Notes: a model not told the origin generated them from the letters alone. 64,000 bases of DNA from Marinobacter mangrovi (GCF_016798325.1 NZ_JAERVO010000001.1:930001-994000); one strand, 5' to 3'; shown: positions 36,310 to 48,242, counted from the first letter of the stretch. Program-made: numbers and translations.

Positions 36310-36828
36310 TCAGGCCGGCGCTTTCAGCGTCAGCGGCAGCCCGGCCACACTCATCACGACCCGATCGCAGACCCGGGCTAGCGCCTGATTCAGCCACCCC
36401 AGCTCGTCGCAGAAACGCCGGGTCAGCGGGTCCATGCCGATCGTGCCCAGCCCGACCTCGTTACTGACGATCACTACGGGCCCGTTGTGAGCGCTCAACG
36501 CATCAATGAATCGCTGTTTCTCCAGCGCCAACACCTCGTCACCGGCATGCAGCAAATTGCTCAGCCAGAGACTCATGCAATCCACCAGCAGGCAGTTTTC
36601 GGATGATTGCGAGTCCAGCACATGCGCCAACGAGATGGGCTCCTCGACCAGCCCCCACTCATCGGGACGTAATGACTGGTGCCGTTTGATCCGGCGCGCC
36701 ATCTCGTCATCGCCGGCCGTCGCCGTGGCCACGTAGGTGACCGGGGCGCCGGAATCAGCCGCCATCTGTTCCGCCAACGCCGTCTTGCCGGAGCGAATCC
36801 CGCCCAGAACCAGTATGTTTTCGGCCAT
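36310..36828 (-). CDS. cobU: Adenosylcobinamide kinase / cobinamide-phosphate guanylyltransferase
   Basis: The 172-residue bifunctional enzyme has P-loop GGIRSGKTALAE, the guanylylated histidine (H50 in KRHQSLRP), LLVDCMSLWLSNLL and SNEVGLGTIGMDPLTRRF. It activates adenosylcobinamide to the GDP form used by CobS. It converges with cobC and is divergent from cobS, so it appears to be transcribed alone. It is called CobP in Pseudomonas nomenclature. Confidence 0.95.
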   Translation of the reverse strand: MAENILVLGGIRSGKTALAEQMAADSGAPVTYVATATAGDDEMARRIKRHQSLRPDEWGLVEEPISLAHVLDSQSSENCLLVDCMSLWLSNLLHAGDEVLALEKQRFIDALSAHNGPVVIVSNEVGLGTIGMDPLTRRFCDELGWLNQALARVCDRVVMSVAGLPLTLKAPA

Positions 36829-36967
36829 CCGCCGGATCTCCTAACGTTCCACCATCGTCAACCCCTGCGCAAAGGCAGCGAGGCCGCACAGGTTAACACG
36901 TCGACGCCCCTGCCCCTGTCAATTCAACCATTTCCCTTTAAAATGCGCCTTCCACCGGCAGAACGAG

Positions 36968-37744
36968 TTGAACGTGAGCGCACCAACGTCCCGACTGAAT
37001 CAGGAATGGCAAACCTTCTGGCTGGCCGTGAGCTTCCTCACCCGGATTCCGCTGCCGGTCCGGATCGATTATTCCCAGCAGCGCATGAACAACAGCAGCA
37101 TGTATTTTCCCCTCGTAGGACTGCTGTTGGGTGCCATCTACGCCGCCGTTTACGTCTCCCTGGACGCGGTTTTCAGCCCGCTCGTCAGCGTGTTGCTGGT
37201 GATGATTTTGCACCTCTGGCTGACCGGTGCCTTCCACGAGGACGGCCTCGCCGACAGCGTTGATGCCCTGGGCGGCGGATACACGGTGGAGGATCGGCTG
37301 CGGATCATGAAGGACAGCCGGATCGGCACCTACGGTGCGGCTGCCCTGATCATGGCCCTGGCGCTGAAAGCCGCATTGCTGCTGGATACCCGGCCGATCT
37401 GGCTGGCGCTGTTGCTGGCACCGGCCATCTCGCGTTTTACGCCCCTGCTGATGATGCACTACTTGCCTTACGTCACCTTGTCCGAACACAGCAAAACCAA
37501 ACCGGTTGCCTCCGGCTTTCCGGCCAAACGGCTGGGTTTCGCCTTTGTCGTGACCCTGCTCATCGTTCTGACCGGCACGCTAAAGGATGATGCATTGCTG
37601 CTGATCAGTCTGCTGGCCACCGCTGGCGTCGCATTGGTCTGGGGCCGTTATCTGAAAACGCAATTGGGGGGCTATACCGGGGATGCGCTGGGAGCCAGCG
37701 TGGTTCTGTCAGAACTGGTCTTACTGATCGGGCTGGCGATCTAA
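36968..37744 (+). CDS. cobS: Adenosylcobinamide-GDP ribazoletransferase
   Basis: The 258-residue membrane enzyme joins the activated corrin to alpha-ribazole. AVSFLTRIPLPV, YFPLVGLLLGAIYA, LTGAFHEDGLADSVDALGGG and KDSRIGTYGAAAL are classic CobS/CobV blocks. The likely start is TTG at 36968 or GTG at 36974 (both precede SAPTSRLNQEW); neither has a strong ribosome site. The 139-base gap to the divergent cobU contains an AT-rich TTTAAAAT that could be a -10. Confidence 0.94.
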   Translation: MNVSAPTSRLNQEWQTFWLAVSFLTRIPLPVRIDYSQQRMNNSSMYFPLVGLLLGAIYAAVYVSLDAVFSPLVSVLLVMILHLWLTGAFHEDGLADSVDALGGGYTVEDRLRIMKDSRIGTYGAAALIMALALKAALLLDTRPIWLALLLAPAISRFTPLLMMHYLPYVTLSEHSKTKPVASGFPAKRLGFAFVVTLLIVLTGTLKDDALLLISLLATAGVALVWGRYLKTQLGGYTGDALGASVVLSELVLLIGLAI

Positions 37745-37856
37745 ACGAAATCCGGCCCCTGGAAAACTCACAGGAATCACTGAAGGTGGTGGTTTGCACC
37801 GGATCTGGTGCGGATCGTTTTGGAAACGTTCGGGGAAGCCGAGAAGAGAAGAAAAG

Positions 37857-37947
37857 TGGCGGTGGGCCAGGGATTCGAACCCCGGGAGGGCTACTAACCC
37901 TCGGCGGTTTTCAAGACCGCTGCATTCAGCCACTCTGCCAGCCCACC
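37857..37947 (-). tRNA. tRNA-Ser (UGA)
   Basis: GGTGGGC (5' end at 37947) pairs with GCCCACC, followed by discriminator G and an encoded CCA ending at 37857. The anticodon TGA lies in CTTGAAA, a long variable arm (GAGGGTTAGTAGCCCTC) is present, and the T-arm GGTTCGAATCC is canonical. Confidence 0.95.
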
Positions 37948-37987
37948 GCATTCGCTTGTTGCGAGCTGCCTTGCGACAGCGGGGAGC

Positions 37988-38015
37988 ATGATACCGGAAT
38001 CGATTGGCCTGTCAA
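37988..38015 (-). promoter_or_regulatory. Promoter of tRNA-Ser
   Basis: A perfect -35 TTGACA (38015-38010), 16-base spacer and TATCAT (37993-37988) are followed by a GC-rich discriminator. It lies 41 bases upstream of the mature tRNA end. Confidence 0.7.
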
Positions 38016-38106
38016 CGGCGATTCACGGGAATTTTATCGTTATCCCATGATGTTGAACCAAAAACAGACAATTCGGTCCAAGCGTTACAAATTCTTTGAT
38101 AAGACG

Positions 38107-38134
38107 TTGAATCTTGCGTATTTGCCCTTATCAT
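38107..38134 (+). promoter_or_regulatory. Promoter of the yccA-like gene
   Basis: TTGAAT (38107-38112), 16-base spacer and TATCAT (38129-38134). The expected transcript would start near 38141 and have a leader of about 150 bases, including the stem at 38163-38245. Confidence 0.45.
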
Positions 38135-38162
38135 GAGGGTAGGTTGATTGAACTGTTGAAGT

Positions 38163-38245
38163 AGTCTAGTAGCGGTTCTGTTGCAAGCACGGTAAAGCGA
38201 ATCGCCCTTCGTTCCCGTATAGATATAGAGAGGCGCCACTAGACT
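38163..38245 (+). promoter_or_regulatory. Long-range stem in the yccA-like leader
   Basis: AGTCTAGT-a-GCG (38163-38174) pairs with CGC-c-ACTAGACT (38234-38245), 11 pairs with one mismatch, enclosing about 60 bases. It ends 46 bases before the ATG. No known riboswitch class was recognised; it may be a structured leader or a processing or protein-binding site. Confidence 0.4.
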
Positions 38246-38291
38246 GCTTCGAAAGTTCCAACCTTAACGTTCCACCATCTGACTGGAGATT

Positions 38292-39017
38292 ATGATGGAC
38301 GACAGACGCTTCCAAGTTCGCAACGGCCAGGGTGCTTATGCCCAGAGCCATACCGGAAGTGCAACGACCGGTATCGACGCCAATGCGATGAAGGTGTTGC
38401 GCAATACCTATTCCCTGCTCTCGATGACGCTGTTGTTCAGCGCCATTATGGCCGGTGTGTCCATGTCAATCGGCCTCGGCCAGGGGGCCAGCCTGATCTG
38501 CAGTCTGGGTGCTCTGGCCCTGGTATGGCTGGTGCTGCCGCGGACCGCGAACAGCTCAGCCGGCATCGCCGTCGTGTTCGCCTTCACCGGCCTGCTCGGC
38601 CTGGGCCTCGGCCCGCTGCTCAACCATTACCTGGCCATGTCCAACGGCAGCGCCATCATCATGCAGGCGCTGGGCGGTACCGCCATCGTCTTCATGACCC
38701 TGTCGGCCTACGTCCTGACCACCAAGAAGGACTTCAGCTTCATGGGCGGCATGCTCATGGCCGGTCTGGTGGTGGTGCTGGTGGCCGCTCTGGGCTCCCT
38801 CGTTGCAGGCATGTTTGGCGTTGACGTCGCAGCCTTCAGCCTGGCGATCAGTGCTGCCATCGTCCTGCTGATGTCTGGCTTCATCCTGTTTGATACCAGC
38901 CGTATCATTCACGGTGGTGAGACCAACTACATCATGGCGACCACAGCGCTGTACCTGAACATCTACAACCTGTTCGTCAGCCTGCTGCACATTCTGGGCG
39001 CCCTGAACGACGACTGA
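38292..39017 (+). CDS. yccA: Bax inhibitor-1 / YccA family membrane protein
   Basis: The 241-residue protein has seven predicted hydrophobic helices after a 35-residue hydrophilic N-terminus. The family signature near the end is SGFILFDTSRIIHGG, followed by TALYLNIYNLFVSLLHILG. In E. coli YccA is a substrate and modulator of the FtsH protease that protects SecY. The ATG at 38292 has GGAG 6 bases upstream; a second ATG follows directly. It is followed by a strong terminator. Confidence 0.92.
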   Translation: MMDDRRFQVRNGQGAYAQSHTGSATTGIDANAMKVLRNTYSLLSMTLLFSAIMAGVSMSIGLGQGASLICSLGALALVWLVLPRTANSSAGIAVVFAFTGLLGLGLGPLLNHYLAMSNGSAIIMQALGGTAIVFMTLSAYVLTTKKDFSFMGGMLMAGLVVVLVAALGSLVAGMFGVDVAAFSLAISAAIVLLMSGFILFDTSRIIHGGETNYIMATTALYLNIYNLFVSLLHILGALNDD

Positions 39018-39041
39018 TATCATTCAGGTCTCCCGTACCAG

Positions 39042-39066
39042 AAACCCCGGTTCGCCGGGGTTTTTT
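39042..39066 (+). terminator. Rho-independent terminator after the yccA-like gene
   Basis: AACCCCGG (39043-39050), loop TTCG, then CCGGGGTT with six Ts directly behind. It separates the yccA-like gene from the tus operon. Confidence 0.9.
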
Positions 39067-39091
39067 CGTCTAAGCCGTTTAAGGAATGCTC

Positions 39092-39511
39092 ATGATTGCT
39101 GAGGACGCCGCCCGCTTTACCCTCGTAATCACCGGTGCCCCCTACGCCAGTCAGGCGCCCCAGACCGCCCTGCACTTCGCCCGCGCCGCGATCTCCGGCG
39201 GTCACACCATCGCCCAGGTTTTCCTGTATGGCGATGGCGTGCACCTGGCCTCCAACCTGACCAGCCCGCCCAGCGATGAAACCGACTGGCCGGCCGAATG
39301 GCGGGCATTCCTCAACGAGCACCAGATCCCGGCCACCTGCTGCATCGCGTCCGCCTTGAGGCGCGGTTTGCTGGACGACTCCGAAGCCAGGCGCTACGAG
39401 AAGCCCGCCAGCAATGTATCGGCACCCTACCAGGTCGCCGGATTAGGCGATTGGCTGGCGGCCACCCAGGACAGCACGCGCACCCTGTATTTCAACGGAG
39501 GCCAATCATGA
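39092..39511 (+). CDS. tusD: Sulfur relay protein TusD (DsrE-like)
   Basis: The 139-residue protein has FLYGDGVHLA and the active cysteine in ATCCIASALRRGLLD (C83/C84). TusD takes persulfide from TusA within the TusBCD complex and passes it to TusE for 2-thiouridine of tRNA. The ATG at 39092 lies 6 bases after AAGGA; an ATG two codons earlier abuts the ribosome site. It overlaps tusC (ATGA). Confidence 0.93.
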   Translation: MIAEDAARFTLVITGAPYASQAPQTALHFARAAISGGHTIAQVFLYGDGVHLASNLTSPPSDETDWPAEWRAFLNEHQIPATCCIASALRRGLLDDSEARRYEKPASNVSAPYQVAGLGDWLAATQDSTRTLYFNGGQS

Positions 39512-39858
39512 GCCGGCGCTACCTGTTCGTCATCGATCGAGCGCCCTACGGCGACTGGAGCGGACGCGAAACGCTGGACATGGCACTGTCGGCCGCCGCC
39601 TTCGACCAATCCGTGGCGCTGCTATTCACCGGACAGGGCGTCCACTGGCTGCGCGGCGACCAGCAGCCGAAGCGCATTGAACAAAAAACCGTTTCCCGCA
39701 ATCTGTCCGCTGCCACCATCTTCGGAATTGAAGCGCTGTATGTAACTCAGGCCGAACTGGACCAACTTGGGTCCGCTGTGGATCCAGGCCTGGCGCTATC
39801 GGCGGTCGACACCGCCCGGGATCTGGAAAACCAATTCACTGACGTGGTACGTCTGTAA
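39508..39858 (+). CDS. tusC: Sulfur relay protein TusC (DsrF-like)
   Basis: The 116-residue protein has the DsrE/F fold: RYLFVIDRAPYGDWSGRETLD and VALLFTGQGVHWL. It is the structural partner in the TusBCD hexamer. The ATG at 39508 overlaps the tusD stop and follows GGAGG. The stop overlaps tusB (TAATG). Confidence 0.93.
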   Translation: MSRRYLFVIDRAPYGDWSGRETLDMALSAAAFDQSVALLFTGQGVHWLRGDQQPKRIEQKTVSRNLSAATIFGIEALYVTQAELDQLGSAVDPGLALSAVDTARDLENQFTDVVRL

Positions 39859-40142
39859 TGAACTGCCTGCACATCCTGAACAAGGCTCCCGACGTTCCTC
39901 GATTTTCCGCTTGTCTGGCTGACCTCCGGACCGGTGACAGCCTGTTGCTGACGGAAAACGCCGTCCTGGCCACCGTCGACACGGCACTGTCATGGCCGGA
40001 CGGCATTACGCTGTACGCACTGCAGCCGGACGCCGAAGCCCGCGGCGTCCCTGTGGAAACCAACCCATTTCAGGTACAGTCCATAGACTTCCCCGAATTT
40101 GTTACTCTGACGCTTCAAGCAGATAAGGTAGTGTGCTGGTAA
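39858..40142 (+). CDS. tusB: Sulfur relay protein TusB (DsrH-like)
   Basis: The 94-residue protein starts MNCLHILNKAP and has SLLLTENAVLATVDTAL and YALQPDAEARGV, the TusB pattern. It completes TusBCD. Its start and stop overlap tusC and tusE (TAATG at both ends), so the four tus genes are tightly coupled. Confidence 0.92.
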   Translation: MNCLHILNKAPDVPRFSACLADLRTGDSLLLTENAVLATVDTALSWPDGITLYALQPDAEARGVPVETNPFQVQSIDFPEFVTLTLQADKVVCW

Positions 40143-40468
40143 TGTCCGTTGTAATGCCCGCCCGCAACAGTGAAGGCTTTCTGGAAAATCCCGAGGCGTG
40201 GACGCCGCCGGTGGCCGAGCGCATCGCCGCCGAGTCGGACATCGCGTTGAACGACGCCCACTGGGAGATCATTCACATGCTGCGCGATTTCTACGCCGAG
40301 CATGAAATGGCCCCGCCAGCCGCCCGCTTTTTCGTGAAGGCCGTCAAGCAGCACTTTGGCGAGGAAAAAGGCAACAGCATCTACCTGATGCAGCTGTTTC
40401 CCGGAACCAGCGCCGTGAAGGTGGCCTGCCGGATTGCCGGGCTTCCCCGGCCCACCAACTGCCTGTAG
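40142..40468 (+). CDS. tusE: Sulfur relay protein TusE (DsrC-like)
   Basis: The 108-residue protein has WTPPVAERIAAES, LNDAHWEIIHMLRDFY and the C-terminal PRPTNCL, with the penultimate active cysteine (C107). TusE carries sulfur from TusD to MnmA. The ATG overlaps the tusB stop; an earlier GTG three codons up is unlikely. The trpD2-like gene starts 7 bases downstream. Confidence 0.94.
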   Translation: MSVVMPARNSEGFLENPEAWTPPVAERIAAESDIALNDAHWEIIHMLRDFYAEHEMAPPAARFFVKAVKQHFGEEKGNSIYLMQLFPGTSAVKVACRIAGLPRPTNCL

Positions 40469-40475
40469 GTACGCC

Positions 40476-41531
40476 ATGTCCGACGAACACGCCTCATTGC
40501 CCGAAACCAAACCCGGCGAACATCCGTTTGCGCCCTATGTGCGCATTCTGGGCCGGGGTAAGCGCGGCTCCCGGTCGCTGAACCGGGTCGAGGCCCGCCA
40601 TGCCATGGGGATGATTCTCGCCGGCGAGGTGGAAGACGTGCAGTTGGGGGCCTTCCTGATGCTGATGCGGGTCAAGGAAGAGTCACCGGAGGAACTGGCC
40701 GGCTTTGTGGACGCCGTTCGGGCCCAGGCCAATGCCCCCGAAGGACTGGCCGTCGATATTGACTGGTCGTCCTACGCCGGCAAGCGCCGGCACGCGCCCT
40801 GGTTTTTCTTTTCCCTGCTGCTGCTGGCGGAGGCCGGCTTGCGGGTTTTCGTCCACGGCGCCGAGGGGCACACACCGGAGCGGATCTATCTGACGACCGT
40901 CATGGAGGCATTCGGCTTTCCGGTCGCCCACGACTGGGAAACCGCCGCCCGCCAGCTGGATGAGACCAACCTGTCCTACATGCACCTGCGCGATGTCGCG
41001 CCTCGCCTGGCGGAAATGATCGAACTGCGACCGATTCTCGGACTGCGCTCGCCGGTGCATTCACTGTCCCGACTGATCAATCCGCTGTCTGCACCGGTAG
41101 TGATGCAAGGCATTTTCCATCCGCCCTACGCCGGCCTGCACCAGGGCGCCGGTGAACTGCTGGGTTACGAGCGTGTTGCCGTCATTCGGGGTGAAGGTGG
41201 AGAAATTGAACGCAATCCGGACAACGTGATGAAGGTCTTCCGGGCCCGCCGGGACGTTGACGGGTTCGTGACCGAAGAGGACAGCTGGTCTGCACTTTTC
41301 CCGCAACGACACGTGAAGCCGGAAAAGATCGATGTGACGGATATGGCGCGGGTCTGGCGGGGCGATCTATCGGATGAGTATGGCGAAGCCGCCGTTATCT
41401 CCACGGCCGCCCTCGCGCTTTATGAGGCCGGACGTGCCGAGAGCCAGGACGCGGCTCTGGCCCGGGCGGAAGCCCTCTGGAATGAGCGCGACCGCCAGAA
41501 ATTCGACTCAGCGCTGGCCGTTAGGGGCTGA
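40476..41531 (+). CDS. TrpD2/YbiB-like glycosyltransferase-family protein
   Basis: The 351-residue protein resembles anthranilate phosphoribosyltransferase: RSLNRVEARHAMGMILAGEVEDVQLGAFLM is the N-terminal helical domain and HGAEGHTP replaces the PRPP/anthranilate loop. That divergence is typical of TrpD2/YbiB, a nucleic-acid-binding relative. No tryptophan genes are near. It follows tusE by 7 bases and is probably cotranscribed. The end overlaps the convergent 41508-41858 gene by 24 bases. Confidence 0.88.
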   Translation: MSDEHASLPETKPGEHPFAPYVRILGRGKRGSRSLNRVEARHAMGMILAGEVEDVQLGAFLMLMRVKEESPEELAGFVDAVRAQANAPEGLAVDIDWSSYAGKRRHAPWFFFSLLLLAEAGLRVFVHGAEGHTPERIYLTTVMEAFGFPVAHDWETAARQLDETNLSYMHLRDVAPRLAEMIELRPILGLRSPVHSLSRLINPLSAPVVMQGIFHPPYAGLHQGAGELLGYERVAVIRGEGGEIERNPDNVMKVFRARRDVDGFVTEEDSWSALFPQRHVKPEKIDVTDMARVWRGDLSDEYGEAAVISTAALALYEAGRAESQDAALARAEALWNERDRQKFDSALAVRG

Positions 41532-41858
41532 ATCCGGACGGCTGTCCCGTCGCTCCGGATCGTCAAACGAGCCGAGAAAGCTGCTGAGCCCGTTCTCAAC
41601 CAGGCCCGATCCAAACTTCAGGAACGTTCGGGTCGATTCCTTGAAGGTACTCTCCGGCAGATCCATCAACCCCTCCTGGACGCCTTCCTTCACACCCTGG
41701 CGCACGCGTTGCTCAACGCGGTCACCGGCCGCTTTCAGCTCTTCGACCTTGCGATCGATGTACGGCCGCAAAACGAAGCGATAGAACGCCGCCAACACCA
41801 CCAGAACGGTTATCGCGGTCACCACGATGTGTACGAGAATATCTTGCCAGATCGCCAT
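41508..41858 (-). CDS. Hypothetical single-span membrane protein
   Basis: The 116-residue protein has an N-terminal transmembrane helix (about 7-29, ILVHIVVTAITVLVVLAAF). An Arg/Glu/Lys-rich amphipathic segment follows (about 34-65, probably coiled-coil), then a polar tail. No family is recognised. It starts 23 bases after the DUF445 gene ends and may share its transcript. The start is preceded by GGAGATCCCCACC. The 3' end overlaps the trpD2-like gene on the other strand. Confidence 0.7.
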   Translation of the reverse strand: MAIWQDILVHIVVTAITVLVVLAAFYRFVLRPYIDRKVEELKAAGDRVEQRVRQGVKEGVQEGLMDLPESTFKESTRTFLKFGSGLVENGLSSFLGSFDDPERRDSRPDSAPNGQR

Positions 41859-41881
41859 GGTGGGGATCTCCGTGTGTTGCC

Positions 41882-43099
41882 CTAAAAGCCGATCGAAACC
41901 GGCCAGTAATAAAGAAAACCCAGTTGTACCGCGCCAGCAATCGCGCCGAACAGGCCGCCCACCAGCATCAGGTACAGCTCCTCCTCCTTGAAGGCCGGTC
42001 GCAGGATATCCTGGAACTCGGCGGGGCCAAGCGCTTTCATTTGCTGGGCCAGAACACCGGCGACCACCGGTGCCCGCTCGCGATTGAATTCCGGATCGCA
42101 GAACACGTGCCCCGTCGCCAGGATGGCTTTGTCGTTCATGGCCTTCTTCAGCTCGGTATAGCCGCTCATTCCGACACTCAGCTGGGCGCCCAGCTTCATC
42201 AACACCGACTGATCCAACAGGGGCCGCAGGTGCTTCTGGATGATGGCGCGGGTTCGGCCGCCTTCCCGTCCGTTGATCATGGCGTCGGCTACCTTTTCCA
42301 CGGTCAGCAGCTCTTCGGCGACCAGGCGACTCCAGACGTCGCTGATTTCATCCTGGCGACGCAGGAACAGTCCCTGCACCCGCCAACCCAAGATCCGCAA
42401 CGGATTGAGGGGGCGAAAAATCAGGTTGATCGCCAGCCAGTTGGTGAGGAAGCCGACCACGAAACCGGTCAGTGGCAGCAACCACGGAAACGGAAAGGAT
42501 ATCCAGGCCGGCAGGATCGCCGCACCGAGCAGGCCACCGATCAGGGCCCCCTTGTTGATGACTGAACGCAGTTCCACGGCGCCGGCCTGCTGGAAGATGC
42601 GGTTCATCAGGTCGGGGTGACGCTTGAGTTCGCGACTCAGAAGCGCTTTCAGATCAACGATGTCACTGAGGTCGTCGCCAAAATCCTCGACCAGGGATTC
42701 AATTCGCGCGGGCAGTTGCTCCCGGGCCCACTGGTAGATCCGGTTGCGCAAAAACGTGGGCATGTTGTCCCAGAGCACCGGCTGCACGTCGTACATGATC
42801 TCATCGATGTACTCATCCAGCCGCGGCGTGACCTGGGAGACGACTTGCTGGACGATGCGTTCGGGATCCAGCTTTTCATAGACCAGGCTCAGATCACCGA
42901 ATTGCTGCAGCGTGCGGTCCACACAGATGTGGGCCATCTTCTCCGACTTGCGTGGAATCACGCCCTGCCAGCCGAACCAGCGCCCCAAACCGATGAAATT
43001 CACCGGATAGAAGGACATCTGGATCGCCAACCAGTTGGTGAACCAGCCAACAAAAGCGGCCATCAACGGAATGGACCACAGCGTTGAATCGCTGAACAT
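41882..43099 (-). CDS. DUF445 family membrane protein
   Basis: The 405-residue protein has an N-terminal pair of hydrophobic segments with GWFTNWLAIQMSFYPV and a matching C-terminal repeat GFLTNWLAINLIFRPL. The two GW/FLTNWLAI copies define DUF445. Between them is a long charged helical region. The function is unknown; the family is membrane-bound. The ATG at 43099 is preferred to a TTG five codons earlier. Confidence 0.9.
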   Translation of the reverse strand: MFSDSTLWSIPLMAAFVGWFTNWLAIQMSFYPVNFIGLGRWFGWQGVIPRKSEKMAHICVDRTLQQFGDLSLVYEKLDPERIVQQVVSQVTPRLDEYIDEIMYDVQPVLWDNMPTFLRNRIYQWAREQLPARIESLVEDFGDDLSDIVDLKALLSRELKRHPDLMNRIFQQAGAVELRSVINKGALIGGLLGAAILPAWISFPFPWLLPLTGFVVGFLTNWLAINLIFRPLNPLRILGWRVQGLFLRRQDEISDVWSRLVAEELLTVEKVADAMINGREGGRTRAIIQKHLRPLLDQSVLMKLGAQLSVGMSGYTELKKAMNDKAILATGHVFCDPEFNRERAPVVAGVLAQQMKALGPAEFQDILRPAFKEEELYLMLVGGLFGAIAGAVQLGFLYYWPVSIGF

Positions 43100-43299
43100 G
43101 GGTACCCCAGTCAATCTGTCCGGGCCTGCCGAGCCGGAACATAAACGTCATCGTCGGACCCGCCCGATAGAGAGTCCGGAACCTGTGTTGGCTATCGCGA
43201 GCCTTATTATGATAGCCATGATGGGCCAGCGGGAAGACGGTAACATTGGCCGTCCTGCCGAAAAAAAACAGACTGGAAAGTCCACGAAACGGGCGGGCA

Positions 43300-43326
43300 C
43301 AAAAAAAGGTGCCAGCGGCACCTTTC
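43300..43326 (-). terminator. Rho-independent terminator after nfuA
   Basis: On the minus strand AAAGGTGCC (43325-43317) pairs with GGCACCTTT around a 3-base loop, followed by four more Ts. It lies 18 bases past the nfuA stop. Confidence 0.85.
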
Positions 43327-43343
43327 TTGTCGAATCATGACGC

Positions 43344-43931
43344 TTACTGGTAGTAGGCGTTCTCCGTGTAGGAGTGATCCGTGACGTCACGCACGCCGGT
43401 CAGCTCCGGAATACGCTCAGTGAGTGTGGTCTCAACGCCCTGCTTCAGGGTCAGGCTGACCGCGCTGCAACCCTGGCAGCCGCCGCCGAAGCGAAGCACC
43501 GCGATGGAGCCATCCGCCACTTCGACCAGCGACACCTCGCCACCGTGGGACGCCAGGCCGGGATTGATCTCGGAAGCCAGGATGTAGTTGATCCGATCCG
43601 GTAATGGCGCGTTCTCGTCGATGTTCGGCACTTTGGCATTGGGCGCCTTGATGGTGAGCTGGCCGCCCATCTTGTCCTTGGAATAGTCCACGAACGCATC
43701 TTCCAGGAACGGAACGGAGTTGTGATCCAGGAACAGGGTGAACTTGTCCAGATCAACCGTTTCGTCCGTCGGCACCACCTCGTTGGGCGGACAGTAGGCC
43801 AAGCAGGTTTCCGCATGCTTCGTGCCCGGTTGGGTCACGAAAATACGGACACCCATACCCTCGACATCCTGCTTCTCGATCAGTTGCGCCAGGTAATCCC
43901 GGGCAGAATCAGTAACGGTAACCAATGCCAT
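43344..43931 (-). CDS. nfuA: Fe-S biogenesis protein NfuA
   Basis: The 195-residue protein has an A-type-like degenerate N-terminal domain (1-95) and an Nfu domain (about 110-185) with the cluster-binding C152-x2-C155 in [12 protein letters not shown]. NfuA forms and delivers 4Fe-4S clusters, especially under oxidative stress or iron limitation. It has its own terminator and is divergent from metH. Confidence 0.96.
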   Translation of the reverse strand: MALVTVTDSARDYLAQLIEKQDVEGMGVRIFVTQPGTKHAETCLAYCPPNEVVPTDETVDLDKFTLFLDHNSVPFLEDAFVDYSKDKMGGQLTIKAPNAKVPNIDENAPLPDRINYILASEINPGLASHGGEVSLVEVADGSIAVLRFGGGCQGCSAVSLTLKQGVETTLTERIPELTGVRDVTDHSYTENAYYQ

Positions 43932-44145
43932 TTCTCTAACCTGCTTGAGAATTTGAGTTCATTTTAAGGCACCATGGGCCAACATAAAAGACCTAGTATT
44001 TTACTCAGTCTTTATAATCATCATTGATCTTGACGATGGATTTGAAGGCGGTCACGTCGATTGCAAGCCCCCTAACGACTATACGCCGCATCTTTGCTAT
44101 TATTTCGCGCCCCGATTCAGATCAACACAACCCGGAAAAGTCCCT

Positions 44146-47844
<3,699 letters not shown>

Positions 47845-47894
47845 TGTCGGGCGACAACGGCGGGGCTGTCGGCCGGCCCCGCTGGAGTCACTCC

Positions 47895-48128
47895 ATGGCA
47901 GACGACAAGACCCACGATCCTGAAAAAACGCCTCGCAAACCCGGTGTCCTCAAGGTCATGCAAGGCATTCTCGCCGGCGCCTTCGGTGTCCAGAGCGAGC
48001 GCCATCGGCACCATGATTTCAGCAGCAGCTCGCCACTGCCCTACATCATTGGCGGTATCCTGTTTCTGATCGTTTTCGTGGTTTCCGTGGCGCTGGTCGT
48101 GCGCTGGGTCCTGGCGACCCAGACCTGA
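47895..48128 (+). CDS. DUF2970 small membrane protein
   Basis: The 77-residue protein has VLKVMQGILAGAFGVQSE in the N-terminal half and a C-terminal helix (about 49-72, YIIGGILFLIVFVVSVALVV). This is the DUF2970 pattern, function unknown. The ATG at 47895 has GGAG 7 bases upstream; the frame opens earlier at 47844, overlapping the metH stop, but without resemblance. It is probably transcribed with metH. Confidence 0.82.
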   Translation: MADDKTHDPEKTPRKPGVLKVMQGILAGAFGVQSERHRHHDFSSSSPLPYIIGGILFLIVFVVSVALVVRWVLATQT

Positions 48129-48134
48129 AGGGCG

Positions 48135-48242
48135 CTACTGGCCGCTCACCCAAACCACCGCAAAAGCAACCACCAGCAAAATCAGGCAGACGGCCGCCAC
48201 AGCATCCACCTGACTGTCGGTCATCGACGACTTTTTGCTCAT
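48135..48242 (-). CDS. 35-residue single-span membrane peptide
   Basis: An ATG at 48242, preceded by GAGGAG with about 9-base spacing, opens a 35-codon frame ending TAG at 48137-48135. The peptide begins MSKKSSMTDSQVDAV and continues with a hydrophobic span (about 15-31, VCLILLVVAFAVVWV), ending SGQ. A strong ribosome site, charged start and clean helix support a real small protein. It is convergent with the DUF2970 gene, 6 bases apart. No family recognised; function unknown. Confidence 0.7.
   Translation of the reverse strand: MSKKSSMTDSQVDAVAAVCLILLVVAFAVVWVSGQ

Larger units (their letters stand above)
37948..38291. other. tRNA-Ser / yccA divergent regulatory region
   Basis: This 344-base gap holds no gene. 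It carries a minus-strand promoter for tRNA-Ser (37988-38015), a plus-strand promoter for the yccA-like gene (38107-38134) and a long inverted repeat in that gene's leader (38163-38245). Confidence 0.6.

Noticed and set aside
43932-44145. Possible cobalamin riboswitch before metH
   Set aside because: None of the CGCTGCCCCCGC, GCCACTG or GGGAAGGCG blocks occur in this gap.
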